Of a stretch of 64,000 bases of DNA, positions 8,178 through 15,471 are shown piece by piece. Positions within the stretch are counted from its first letter, which is position 1. Every line of letters starts with the position of its first letter. Origin of the DNA: Geminicoccaceae bacterium (GTDB lineage: Bacteria > Pseudomonadota > Alphaproteobacteria > Geminicoccales > Geminicoccaceae); assembly GCA_020638465.1 (NCBI GenBank), contig JACKIM010000001.1, forward strand, positions 1,930,501 through 1,994,500, written 5' to 3'. The position numbers and the translations under genes were made by a program. The notes below the pieces were generated by a model that worked only from the letters and a program-made list of their open reading frames with translations, had not been told where the DNA came from and did not search any database.

Positions 8178-8492
8178 TCAATCCCGCAGATCGATATCGA
8201 GGTCGAGCAGGAGAAAACTCCAGCTCTTCCCGTGTCCATCAAGGTTGAGGGAACGATTGACACCTCCCTCAAGCGCTTCATGCATGACAATGTTGATGCC
8301 ATGAAGACCGGGAAGGAGGTGGATTACAATATCGCCGAGCAGTAATTCGGGAAACTCCGTTTTCAGGCGTTCGACTGTCATTGCCTTGCAAAGCGCAGGA
8401 TAATGCAACGGATCATTAACCCAGATACAGACATTGGACGTATTGCCCTTGTCGCCCGCCCGCGCATGCGCGATCTCGCCGATCCTGGTCAT
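8178..8492 (-). CDS. AtuA-related small protein (AtuA C-terminal-like domain)
   Basis: The 104-residue protein starts MTRIGEIAHARAGDKGNTSN, the conserved opening of the small domain that forms the C-terminus of fused AtuA proteins or a separate partner subunit. PELLLGDIVIHLLPGLHGIN and the conserved tail ending WSFLLLDLDIDL support this. The start codon overlaps the stop of the large AtuA gene (ATGA), which fixes the start. The two are expected to work as one complex. The family was named from acyclic terpene utilisation in Pseudomonas, but many members occur in other acyl-CoA degradation settings, so the pathway here is open. Confidence 0.85.
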   Translation of the reverse strand: MTRIGEIAHARAGDKGNTSNVCIWVNDPLHYPALCKAMTVERLKTEFPELLLGDIVIHLLPGLHGINIVMHEALEGGVNRSLNLDGHGKSWSFLLLDLDIDLRD

Positions 8493-9844
8493 GCTGTCAC
8501 CATGATGCATTCCGGACGAACGAGATCCCGATCGATACTGGCGCTTCGCGTGGTCACCGAAGGCGTGACCGTGCCTCGAAAGCCTCCACCTCCGGCCGGT
8601 CCGCAGCACAGGAGCGCTTCGACCTCCCATAGCACGGTGTCGGCCGTTTCCCTGTCGGCGGTGCGCATGGCCGCGCGCAGGCGCACATCCCGCGCGGGCG
8701 GATCGTTGCGGACGATTGCGGAGCTTGCCGTGCCGTGCAGCGAATCGACACCGATCAGATCGAGGCGCAGTTCGCCATTCAGCGAAGACAGGCGTTCGCG
8801 CAGGATCGAGCGGGCCAGTTCGCCGCGTGCGGCGGCATTGCCGCCAGCGTAGGAAATACCTGCTTCGGCAACAAAGCCGCCGTCGAAACCAAGCGTGACC
8901 TTCAGCCGTTCCGGCCGCGGCCGGCCCGTCGCTCCTTCCACGCGCACCCTGTCCCGACCCGTTTGCTCCAGCCTGGCCTGGCTGAAGTCTGCGGTGACAT
9001 CCGGCGTGAGATAGCAAGCCGGATCATGCACTTCATAGAGAAGTTGCTCCTTGACGGTCGCAAGGGTGACCATGCCTCCGGTACCATCGAGCTTGGTGAT
9101 GGTGAATGTTCCATCCTCGTCGATTTCAGCCAGCGGAAAACCGCAATGCGCGAGGTCGGGCACGTCCTTGTAGCCGGGATCGGCGAAATAGCCGCCCGTC
9201 ACCTGCATGCCGCATTCGAGCAGATGACCGGCAAGTGTTCCCGCCCCGAGCCTTTGCCAGTCATCCGGCGCCCAGTCGAAATGGTGTACGATCCCCGCCA
9301 GGAAAAGCGACGGGTCGGCAACCCTGCCCGAGATGACGACATCGGCTTCTGCCATCAGTGCCGGGATGAGCGCATCGATGCCGAGATAGGCGTTTGCGCA
9401 GATGTAGCGCACTGCCATTGTCCCGGTCTGGCTGCCTTCCCCGGGTTGCGTATCGGCCGGAAAGTGCCGGGTGATATCGTCGCCAGTGATACAGGCGATG
9501 CGCATGCCCTTGAGGCCGAGTTCGCGGGCAAGGGTGAGGGTGCGTTCGACTGCGGCTGCAGGATTGGCGGCGCCCATGTTGGTGATCAGGCGGGTGCCAT
9601 GCCGGTGGCAGAGCGGCAGAAGCGTCCGCATTCGTCGTTCAAGCCAGGGATTGCAGCCCTTCGACGGATCGCGCATCCGATTGCGGTGACCGGAGGCCAG
9701 GGTACGCTCGGCGAGACATTCGAGCACGATGGCATCCAGCCGGCCACGAGCGACAAGGTCTGCAGCCGGTTCGAGGCGGTCGGAGGAGAAGCCGGCGCCG
9801 CAACCGATGCGAAAGGGGCGTTTCACGTTCCGCACAGCCTCCAT
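8489..9844 (-). CDS. AtuA family protein (DUF1446)
   Basis: The 451-residue protein matches the acyclic terpene utilisation AtuA family. Marks include IGCGAGFSSDRLEPA near the N-terminus, LVARGRLDAIVLECLAERT, TNMGAANP near residue 90, ADVVISGRVADPSLFLAG and ECGMQVTGGYFADPG (around 170-225), and YAGGNAAARGELARSI late in the protein. No biochemical reaction is firmly known for the family. Members are found next to acyl-CoA carboxylases and dehydrogenases of branched-chain or terpene degradation. The gene is followed by its small partner with a 4-base overlap and its start overlaps the end of the extensin-like gene by 22 bases, so all three may be co-transcribed. Confidence 0.85.
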   Translation of the reverse strand: MEAVRNVKRPFRIGCGAGFSSDRLEPAADLVARGRLDAIVLECLAERTLASGHRNRMRDPSKGCNPWLERRMRTLLPLCHRHGTRLITNMGAANPAAAVERTLTLARELGLKGMRIACITGDDITRHFPADTQPGEGSQTGTMAVRYICANAYLGIDALIPALMAEADVVISGRVADPSLFLAGIVHHFDWAPDDWQRLGAGTLAGHLLECGMQVTGGYFADPGYKDVPDLAHCGFPLAEIDEDGTFTITKLDGTGGMVTLATVKEQLLYEVHDPACYLTPDVTADFSQARLEQTGRDRVRVEGATGRPRPERLKVTLGFDGGFVAEAGISYAGGNAAARGELARSILRERLSSLNGELRLDLIGVDSLHGTASSAIVRNDPPARDVRLRAAMRTADRETADTVLWEVEALLCCGPAGGGGFRGTVTPSVTTRSASIDRDLVRPECIMVTA

Positions 9845-10440
9845 GGACCGATGTCGATATGAACATGATCATGATGGTCCCGATCATGGGAAGGGGTCAA
9901 GACGACGCCGAATCGCTCGCAGGCAGCGTTGGCGAAGGCATGGAGAAAGCGGCCGGCCGCACCAGCGTTCCAGTCGCGTTTCACCGAGATTTCACGGCCA
10001 TCGGCAAGGACGAAACCCGCGATGTCGATGGCACGGGCGCTGGCATGCAGACTCATGCGCCTGCGATTTCCGCTCATGGGCCGACAGTTGTAGGAACCGT
10101 AGTGCTGGACAACCGTCACGCGGGAATCCAGATGGCGGAGGGCCAGAGCCTCGATGGTGGGCTCGAAGTCGAGCCACGCAAGGGCCAGGGCGCAGGACGT
10201 CGTGAGTGCCGGCGACATGCGCAGGATCTGGCTGCGGCTGAAGCGTACAGGTTGGTCGACCTTGCAGTGCGCATCATTCCCCAGCTTCGCAGGCTGGTAG
10301 TCGAGCGTATGCGCCTGCATGCCCGCCTCGCATGTCGCTGGCAATGGCGGTTCCTGGCGGAGTCCCGAATGGACTGCGCGCTTGCTGCCGCATGCGGCCA
10401 GCAGAAAGAGACAAAGGATGGAGACGATCATCTTGGGCAC
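9823..10440 (-). CDS. Extensin-like C-terminal domain lipoprotein
   Basis: The 205-residue protein carries a lipoprotein signal with lipobox LLAAC (Cys about residue 17) and then an extensin-like C-terminal domain common in alphaproteobacteria. The motif SLHASARAIDIAGF (about residue 131) and the terminal SHDRDHHDHVHIDIG resemble the metal-binding His/Asp pattern of LAS-type (VanY/MepA-like) peptidases. Activity on peptidoglycan is therefore possible but inferred. It should sit at the cell envelope. Several Cys residues (CEAG, CKVD, TTSCA, YNCRP, ACERF, LCGT) suggest disulfides. Its end overlaps the start of the AtuA gene. Confidence 0.8.
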   Translation of the reverse strand: MPKMIVSILCLFLLAACGSKRAVHSGLRQEPPLPATCEAGMQAHTLDYQPAKLGNDAHCKVDQPVRFSRSQILRMSPALTTSCALALAWLDFEPTIEALALRHLDSRVTVVQHYGSYNCRPMSGNRRRMSLHASARAIDIAGFVLADGREISVKRDWNAGAAGRFLHAFANAACERFGVVLTPSHDRDHHDHVHIDIGPWRLCGT

Positions 10441-10523
10441 GACGATGATCTAGGGCGATTTGCGGCGTCTGGCCAGCCTTCAGCCCGGTATCGGCCCCCG
10501 GAACGCCCCGTCGACGTGCGGCC

Positions 10524-10549
10524 TGCATGCCCGGGATTGCATGCCCGGG
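10524..10549. repeat. Short tandem repeat of TGCATGCCCGGG
   Basis: The 12-base unit occurs twice in direct orientation (10524-10535 and 10538-10549) in the gap between two minus-strand genes. Each unit contains the palindromes GCATGC and CCCGGG. No function is evident. Confidence 0.4.
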
Positions 10550-10579
10550 TTGGGTTGCCGCCCTGTTCTGCCAGCGTGT

Positions 10580-10840
10580 TCAGCTGCCGATGCGATGGGA
10601 CCCCTGATGCGAGGGGCCGAAGGACTTTTTCAGCGTTCGGGTACTGTCCTGGGCGAGTTCGATGCACCGGGTCAAATGATCGAGGATCCGGATGTCATTG
10701 TCCAGCACATGCCTGGCCTCGGGCCTGCTGTCATCGGCGATGGCCTGCATGCGATGGATCAGGTCGCGCCGCAGCAGTTCCAGCAGGGTCTCCAGCTTGT
10801 GTCCATTGGGGTGCTCGTCGGTGACGAGGAAGTGGGACAT
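10580..10840 (-). CDS. Small conserved hypothetical protein
   Basis: The 86-residue soluble protein reads as a real gene. It begins MSHFLVTDEHPNGHKLE and its helical body includes LLELLRRDLIHRMQAIADD and ILDHLTRCIELAQDSTRTL. I recall similar small proteins in other alphaproteobacteria but no known function. It lacks a signal peptide or membrane segment. It stands alone between the extensin-like gene and the GntR regulator on the minus strand. Confidence 0.65.
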   Translation of the reverse strand: MSHFLVTDEHPNGHKLETLLELLRRDLIHRMQAIADDSRPEARHVLDNDIRILDHLTRCIELAQDSTRTLKKSFGPSHQGSHRIGS

Positions 10841-10939
10841 GATATTGACCGTTCATTTTGACACCGGGTGAGCCATGATAGGAGCAACGGGTTAACGAGG
10901 GGTTGATGACTGTCCGTGGACCAGCGGGAAGGGGCAGCG

Positions 10940-11596
10940 TCACGTGATGGCCGGTTCGTCGGCATGATCGGCCAGCCTGTGGAGAGTCTCCGCGACGAGC
11001 GAATCGACGCGGTCATGCGATTGCCCGATATGTTCATCCATGGCCAGCATGGCTTTCCATGCCTTGCCCTCGGCGATGGCTTCGGCGATGGCCCGGTGAC
11101 CGGCGGCACAGGATCGCGCATCGCTGGCGAGGTCCGTTGCACGTACACAGCGGATTTGTGCCCGGATGTCGTCGAGCATTGCGGCGAGTGCGGGATTGCG
11201 CGCCATCCGCGCGATGTTTTCATGGAAGGTCTCGTCCCCGTCGACGTCCGGATGATCGGATATCGAGGACGCGAGGGCCTGCGCTTCGTCGTCGGTGCGG
11301 CGCAGGGCGGCGAGGCGTGCCGTCTCGCGTTCGATGGCGGCCCGTGCCTCGTAGAGCTGGCGGATTTCGCCGGCATCGAGGTCGCGACCGAAGAAGCCCT
11401 TGCCGGCAATGGCTCGCACCAGCCCCTCGCCGACCAGCCGGTTTAGGACTTCGCGCACCGGCGTGCGGCTGGCGTTCAACCTCCTGGCGAGCGCGCTTTC
11501 GTTGATCCGCTCGCCCGGACGGAGTTCGAACGCGATCGCCATGGACTTGATCTCGTCGTGGATTCGGTGGACATGTCCGGGATCGGGCTCATCCAT
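10940..11596 (-). CDS. GntR family regulator, FCD (FadR-type) subfamily
   Basis: The 218-residue protein has an N-terminal winged helix (residues about 5-70) with the GntR signature in LRPGERINESALARRLNASR and TPVREVLNRLVGEGLV. An all-helical FCD ligand domain follows, with metal-binding positions suggested by TFHENIARMARNP and SCAAGHRAIAEAI (the usual Asp/His set). Regulators of this type sense small organic acids and repress nearby catabolic genes. The gene is divergent from the thiamine-diphosphate enzyme at 11724, its likely target, with 127 bases between starts. The ATG at 11596 places the helix-turn-helix close to the N-terminus, as in the family; longer starts add an unrelated tail. 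Confidence 0.88.
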   Translation of the reverse strand: MDEPDPGHVHRIHDEIKSMAIAFELRPGERINESALARRLNASRTPVREVLNRLVGEGLVRAIAGKGFFGRDLDAGEIRQLYEARAAIERETARLAALRRTDDEAQALASSISDHPDVDGDETFHENIARMARNPALAAMLDDIRAQIRCVRATDLASDARSCAAGHRAIAEAIAEGKAWKAMLAMDEHIGQSHDRVDSLVAETLHRLADHADEPAIT

Positions 11597-11723
11597 GTCT
11601 TGTCCCCTGGTGTAACGCGAGGCAGTCTTCGGTGGGCTCGCCCCCGGGTTTCGTTCCGGCCGCGTGCCGGGCCGGTTCGATACCGCAGACCCGGATGCGG
11701 CAGGAAACGGGATGGAGGGCTTC

Positions 11724-13430
11724 ATGAGTCACGACGGCAGGACCAACGAGATGAACGGCGCCGAGGCCATGGTGCGCATGCTCCAGGAGCACGGTGTGCG
11801 CCATGTCTTCGGATTGTGCGGCGATACGAGCCTGCCATTCTATGACGCCCTCTATCGGCTCGACCACGGGATCGAGCATGTTCTCACGCGCGATGAACGG
11901 TCCGCATCCTACATGGCCGACGGTTACTCAAGGGTTACCGGCAGGGTCGGCGTCTGCGAGGGTCCTTCGGGCGGCGGGGCGACCTACATCCTGCCCGGCC
12001 TCGTCGAGGCGAACGAGTCGTCGGTGCCGGTACTGGCCATCACCTCTGACGTGTCGGTCACCTCGCGGGGGCACTATCCGCTTACCGAACTCGACCAGGA
12101 AGGGTTGATGCGACCTTTGACCAAGTGGAACCTCACCATTCCGCGCTCGGAGATGGTCCCCGATGCGGTGAGGACGGCGTTTCGCAAGATGACCACCGGC
12201 AGGCCCGGCTCGGCGCACCTGGGTTTCCCCATCGATGTCCAGCGCGGTGCGGTCGATCCCGGGCAGATCTGGGCCGATCCGGCGCACGCCACCTGGCCCG
12301 CCTATCCGGCCGGTCCCGACGAGGGCAGGCTGGATGCGCTGCTCGACGTGCTGGCGAGTGCTTCCTTCCCGGTGATCATCTGCGGCGGCGGTGTGGTGCT
12401 TGCCGGTGGCGAGTGCGAACTGGAGACCTTCGCTGAAAGGTTGCAGATCGTGGTGGCCACGACGATCTCCGGGCAGGGCAGCCTTGCCGAAACCCACCCG
12501 CTTTGCCTTGGAGTAGTCGGTTCCAACGGCGGTGTCCCGGCGACGCGCGAGGTCGTCGAGCGGGCCGATCTGGTGCTGTTCATCGGCTGCCGCGCCGGAT
12601 CGGTCACCACCGAGCGCTGGCGCGTGCCGGCAAAATCGACGCGGATCCTGCATGTCGACAGCGACCCCGAGGTGATCGGTGCTTCCTATCGTACCGAAGT
12701 GGGGATCGTCGGCGATGCGCGGCTGGTGCTTGGTGCATTGAACCGTCGGCTCGATACCCGCGGTGACGGGGAGCGCAGTGGCGATGCGCAAGCTGTCGTC
12801 GCGGCGGCGAAGGAGAAGAAGTGGTCGGCCTTTCGTGCCATCGCCGAGAACCGGGCAACGCCGATCCGCCCCGAGCGCACGATTGCCACCCTGCGCCGGG
12901 TGCTGGATGATGATGCGGTCATCGTCGCCGATCCCGGAACGCCATGCCCCTACGTCTCGGCCTTCTACGAACTGCGCCGGACCGGCCGGACCCTGTTCTC
13001 CAACCGCGCCCACGGTGCTCTCGGCTACGCCTTGTCGGCGTCCGTTGGCGCAGCGGTCGGTCGGCCGGGCAGCAAGGTCGTCGCGCTCATGGGCGATGGC
13101 AGTTTCGGTTTCACCTGCGGCGAACTGGAAACCGTCGTGCGCCATCGCCTGCCCATCACCTTCATCACCTTCTCCAACTCGGTCTATGGCTGGATCAAGG
13201 CCGGCCAGCGGGCAGGCTTCGGCGAGCGCTATTTCTCGGTCGATTTCGACCGGACCGATCACGCGGCCGTGGCTTCCGCCTACGGGGTGAAGTCCTGGCG
13301 CGTCGAGGATCCCGACAAACTGGAGGGTGTTCTGCGCGAGGCCATCGACCATGGCGGGCCGACCCTTGTCGACATCATAAGCCAGCCGCTCAACGAAGCC
13401 GCCGCTCCCGTCAGCGAATGGATCGCCTGA
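11724..13430 (+). CDS. Thiamine-diphosphate-dependent enzyme (acetolactate synthase-like)
   Basis: The 568-residue protein has the three domains of the ThDP family (PYR, central, PP). The cofactor-activating Glu is in TRDERSASYMADGYSR (about residue 55). The Mg/ThDP site is GDGSFGFTCGELETV followed by the terminal Asn in ITFSNSVYGW (about 455-485). It is related to acetolactate synthase, glyoxylate carboligase, oxalyl-CoA decarboxylase and sulfoacetaldehyde acetyltransferase, and is probably a decarboxylase or carboligase of a 2-oxoacid. No small ilvH-type subunit lies nearby, which speaks against branched-chain synthesis. A GGAGG-like site precedes the ATG at 11724. The divergent GntR gene suggests substrate-induced expression. 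Confidence 0.82.
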   Translation: MSHDGRTNEMNGAEAMVRMLQEHGVRHVFGLCGDTSLPFYDALYRLDHGIEHVLTRDERSASYMADGYSRVTGRVGVCEGPSGGGATYILPGLVEANESSVPVLAITSDVSVTSRGHYPLTELDQEGLMRPLTKWNLTIPRSEMVPDAVRTAFRKMTTGRPGSAHLGFPIDVQRGAVDPGQIWADPAHATWPAYPAGPDEGRLDALLDVLASASFPVIICGGGVVLAGGECELETFAERLQIVVATTISGQGSLAETHPLCLGVVGSNGGVPATREVVERADLVLFIGCRAGSVTTERWRVPAKSTRILHVDSDPEVIGASYRTEVGIVGDARLVLGALNRRLDTRGDGERSGDAQAVVAAAKEKKWSAFRAIAENRATPIRPERTIATLRRVLDDDAVIVADPGTPCPYVSAFYELRRTGRTLFSNRAHGALGYALSASVGAAVGRPGSKVVALMGDGSFGFTCGELETVVRHRLPITFITFSNSVYGWIKAGQRAGFGERYFSVDFDRTDHAAVASAYGVKSWRVEDPDKLEGVLREAIDHGGPTLVDIISQPLNEAAAPVSEWIA

Positions 13431-13439
13431 ACACCCCCC

Positions 13440-13484
13440 CGGAAACGACCGCTACCACCGGGTGTCGTGGCGGTCGTCGTTCCG
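13440..13484 (+). terminator. Hairpin after the ThDP enzyme gene
   Basis: Ten bases after the stop, ACGACCGC (13445-13452) pairs perfectly with GCGGTCGT (13470-13477), and GGAA (13441-13444) continues the stem with TTCC across a short bulge. A T-rich run (TTCCTTT) follows. It fits a Rho-independent terminator. Confidence 0.6.
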
Positions 13485-13520
13485 TTCCTTTCCCGGATCA
13501 GCCGACGTAGAAATGAAGGC

Positions 13521-13539
13521 CAGTTCGTGTTAGCTGTTG
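13521..13539 (+). repeat. Left terminal inverted repeat of the IS1595 element
   Basis: CAGTTCGTGTTAGCTGTTG here matches the reverse complement of 14472-14490 with two mismatches (GT versus CC). The transposase stop codon lies inside this repeat. Confidence 0.75.
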
Positions 13540-14432
13540 ATGGTCAACCGCAGCCATTCACGATGGTCCGGAACATCTGGCTTTTTGTCGAGAACATGGT
13601 GCCAGGCGAGATAGTTGGGCAGGTAGCGTGTGGCGACGCCGTTGAAGGCGGCGATCCAGCTCTTGAGGCGGCTGTTGACGGGCTCGTGATGAATGGCGTG
13701 ACGATCGGCAACCAGGCGGAAGGCCGCGTGGCTGTCGGTGCAAAGGACGCCGTCGGCGGGCAGGCTGGCGCCGATGGCGACATCGATGGCATCGGCACTG
13801 CGGTCGGCCAGAACTGCCGCGCGTGTCGATCCGGTGCGATCCCGGGTGACCAGCACAGGTACCTGCTCGTCGCTCAAGCCGCGCTTGCGGGCCGGTGTGG
13901 CGCGTCTTTTGGGCGGTCGCGGCGGCGGGTCAGCCTGCTTTCGCCAGCACCGCGACCCCTTGAACGAACGCCGGAAGAAGGTCTCGTCGGCTTCGACGAT
14001 ACCCGAAAGCGCCTCGGCATCGGCCACTCCCGCCCGAAGAAAGCGATGCCGCCAGCGAAAGCTCGTCGCCACCACCACCCGGCAGATCTTCGCTGCCTTG
14101 CGAACAGTGTCACTTCGGGAAAGACAGGCGGTGAAGCTCAACCATTGCGCCTTCCTGCGCAGGCGCGCCAGCGGTGTGCCGGTCAGCGCGTTGAACGTCC
14201 GGCCGCAGGTCGCACACCGAAAACGCCGCAACCCGTGACTCCTGCCCCACGGCTTCGAACCTTCCGCCCGGCAATGCGGGCAGGCCGGTTCCGGGCGAAG
14301 GCGAGCTTCCAGAAGCCCGATCACCACCGCCTCGTCCCCGCCACCGGCAAGCGCCGCTTCGAGCCGTTGTTTCTGCTCAACGTCAAGGCGAGCAACCATC
14401 GAAAGAAACAGTTCGAATTCCTCGTTGCGCAT
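13530..14432 (-). CDS. IS1595-family (ISXO2-like) transposase
   Basis: The 300-residue protein has the usual order of the family: an N-terminal helical part, a zinc ribbon with CPHC and CATC pairs (about residues 50-80), and an ISXO2-type DDE/DDN nuclease domain. The first acidic residues are in VEADETFF, the next Asp in LCTDSHAAF. The end contains the family pattern HEPVNSRLKSWIAAFNGVATRYLPNYLAW. The reading frame is intact and the ATG at 14432 has GGGAG about nine bases upstream, so the element may still be active. It mediates movement of the surrounding IS. Confidence 0.9.
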   Translation of the reverse strand: MRNEEFELFLSMVARLDVEQKQRLEAALAGGGDEAVVIGLLEARLRPEPACPHCRAEGSKPWGRSHGLRRFRCATCGRTFNALTGTPLARLRRKAQWLSFTACLSRSDTVRKAAKICRVVVATSFRWRHRFLRAGVADAEALSGIVEADETFFRRSFKGSRCWRKQADPPPRPPKRRATPARKRGLSDEQVPVLVTRDRTGSTRAAVLADRSADAIDVAIGASLPADGVLCTDSHAAFRLVADRHAIHHEPVNSRLKSWIAAFNGVATRYLPNYLAWHHVLDKKPDVPDHREWLRLTINS

Positions 14433-14471
14433 CAGTCGGTTCTCCCAAATCCATAGAGAACATAACACGAA

Positions 14472-14490
14472 CAACAGCTAACGGGAACTG
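14472..14490 (-). repeat. Right terminal inverted repeat of the IS1595 element
   Basis: Its reverse complement CAGTTCCCGTTAGCTGTTG pairs with the left repeat at 13521-13539, differing at two positions. Confidence 0.75.
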
Positions 14491-14502
14491 AGCCAATCGT
14501 TT

Positions 14503-14745
14503 CCCCAAGCCCAGGGGCGCATCACCTTCACCGACGATCTCGCCGCCTACGCGGCCGTGCTGCCGAAAGGCGCCCATTTCACCGGCAAGATGCACACGCA
14601 ACGGCTCGAAAGCCTCAACGCCAACGTCCGTCATCATCTCGCCCGATTCCGCCGCAAAACACGATGCACCACCAAATGCCCGCGCATGGCCTACCTCTCC
14701 GCGCTGCTCTTCATGCAGGCGCATAATAAAAAGCTATTTAGTTAG
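14503..14745 (+). pseudogene. 3' remnant of an IS1-family transposase
   Basis: About 80 codons in one frame resemble the C-terminus of IS1-type InsB transposases: after LPKGAHFTGK comes MHTQRLESLNANVRHHLARF and RRKTRC, comparable to the [21 protein letters not shown] block of IS1. The reading frame has no start codon or N-terminal catalytic part; its 5' side is cut off at the right end of the IS1595 element. No matching N-terminal half is found to the left of that element. It is therefore a decayed fragment, not a working gene. Confidence 0.75.
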
Positions 14746-14916
14746 CAAATCCCGGCTATCTGCGGTTGGGCAGCATGAGTCCTGGCGAATGGATGGAACC
14801 CCGCTGGGTCGAACTCCACCGGGTCGAGTCCTGCCGCGACCGCGTTCGGATTCGGCAATTTCCCGATATGTCGATGTCTGCGTTGGCGGCAGCAGTCGCG
14901 TTGACAGATACGGCTG

Positions 14917-15453
14917 TCAGCTACCGGATGGCAGATGGCTTCGCAATGCCTTGACGATGTCGGGATCATCCCATTCCGCATAGCCATCGTGCCGGGCGAT
15001 GATCCGGCCTTCATCGTCGACGACGAGCGTGGTGGGCAGGCCCTTCAATGCGAAGCCCTTCATGGTCGCCATCTTCGGGTCGCGATAGACGGGCAGGTCG
15101 GCAGCCTGCGCCTCATCCATGAAGGTCCTGATCTTTTCCGGTGCCGAGCGGTCGACGGCGATCGTCACAACCTTGAGTGCCTTCGGGTCGAATTCGGCCT
15201 GGAGGCGAGCGAGCGAGGGCATTTCGCGCTTGCAGGGAGCGCACCATGTGGCCCAGAAGTTCACTACGACAAGCTCGCCCGCATGGGCTTCGAGCCGTGC
15301 TTCGTCGCCCTCCATGGTCAGCAGGGGCACATCCGGAAGTGCCTGCGGTGTCTCGAATTCGAGGGCGGCCGCGGGTCCCGTCCGAACGAGGACCATGAAG
15401 GATACGACCAGCGCGACGAGGATCGGCAGGGGCGAGGAAACGGTGACAGGCAT
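14917..15453 (-). CDS. TlpA-like thioredoxin-fold thiol-disulfide oxidoreductase
   Basis: The 178-residue protein has an N-terminal signal or anchor helix (about residues 8-30) and a TlpA/ResA-type thioredoxin domain with the active site NFWATWCAPCKREMPSL (CxxC at 71-74). The cis-Pro loop is in GLPTTLVVDDEGRI. It should work in the periplasm, reducing thiols for example during cytochrome c or copper-centre maturation. The chosen ATG gives a clean signal sequence and has GAGG upstream. It is divergent from argH with only 18 bases between the start codons, so each promoter must lie inside the other gene. Confidence 0.88.
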   Translation of the reverse strand: MPVTVSSPLPILVALVVSFMVLVRTGPAAALEFETPQALPDVPLLTMEGDEARLEAHAGELVVVNFWATWCAPCKREMPSLARLQAEFDPKALKVVTIAVDRSAPEKIRTFMDEAQAADLPVYRDPKMATMKGFALKGLPTTLVVDDEGRIIARHDGYAEWDDPDIVKALRSHLPSGS

Positions 15454-15471
15454 CGGGAGCGACCTCGGGCA

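Larger units (their letters stand above)
13518..14494 (-). mobile_element. IS1595-family insertion sequence
   Basis: A 977-base element is bounded by imperfect terminal inverted repeats and contains one complete transposase gene. Both ends begin GGC, as expected for ends starting with GG. The eight bases on the two sides (13510-13517 GAAATGAA and 14495-14502 AATCGTTT) do not match, so the usual 8-base target duplication is absent. The right end touches the remnant of another, IS1-like, element. This suggests a deletion or recombination after insertion. Confidence 0.8.

Noticed and set aside
8058..8345. Possible 95-residue plus-strand gene
   Set aside because: It is antisense to most of the AtuA-related small gene, whose conserved start and overlap with AtuA are much better supported.
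14775..14953. Small plus-strand frame downstream of the IS1 remnant
   Set aside because: No ribosome site, no likeness, and it runs into the 3' end of tlpA on the other strand.
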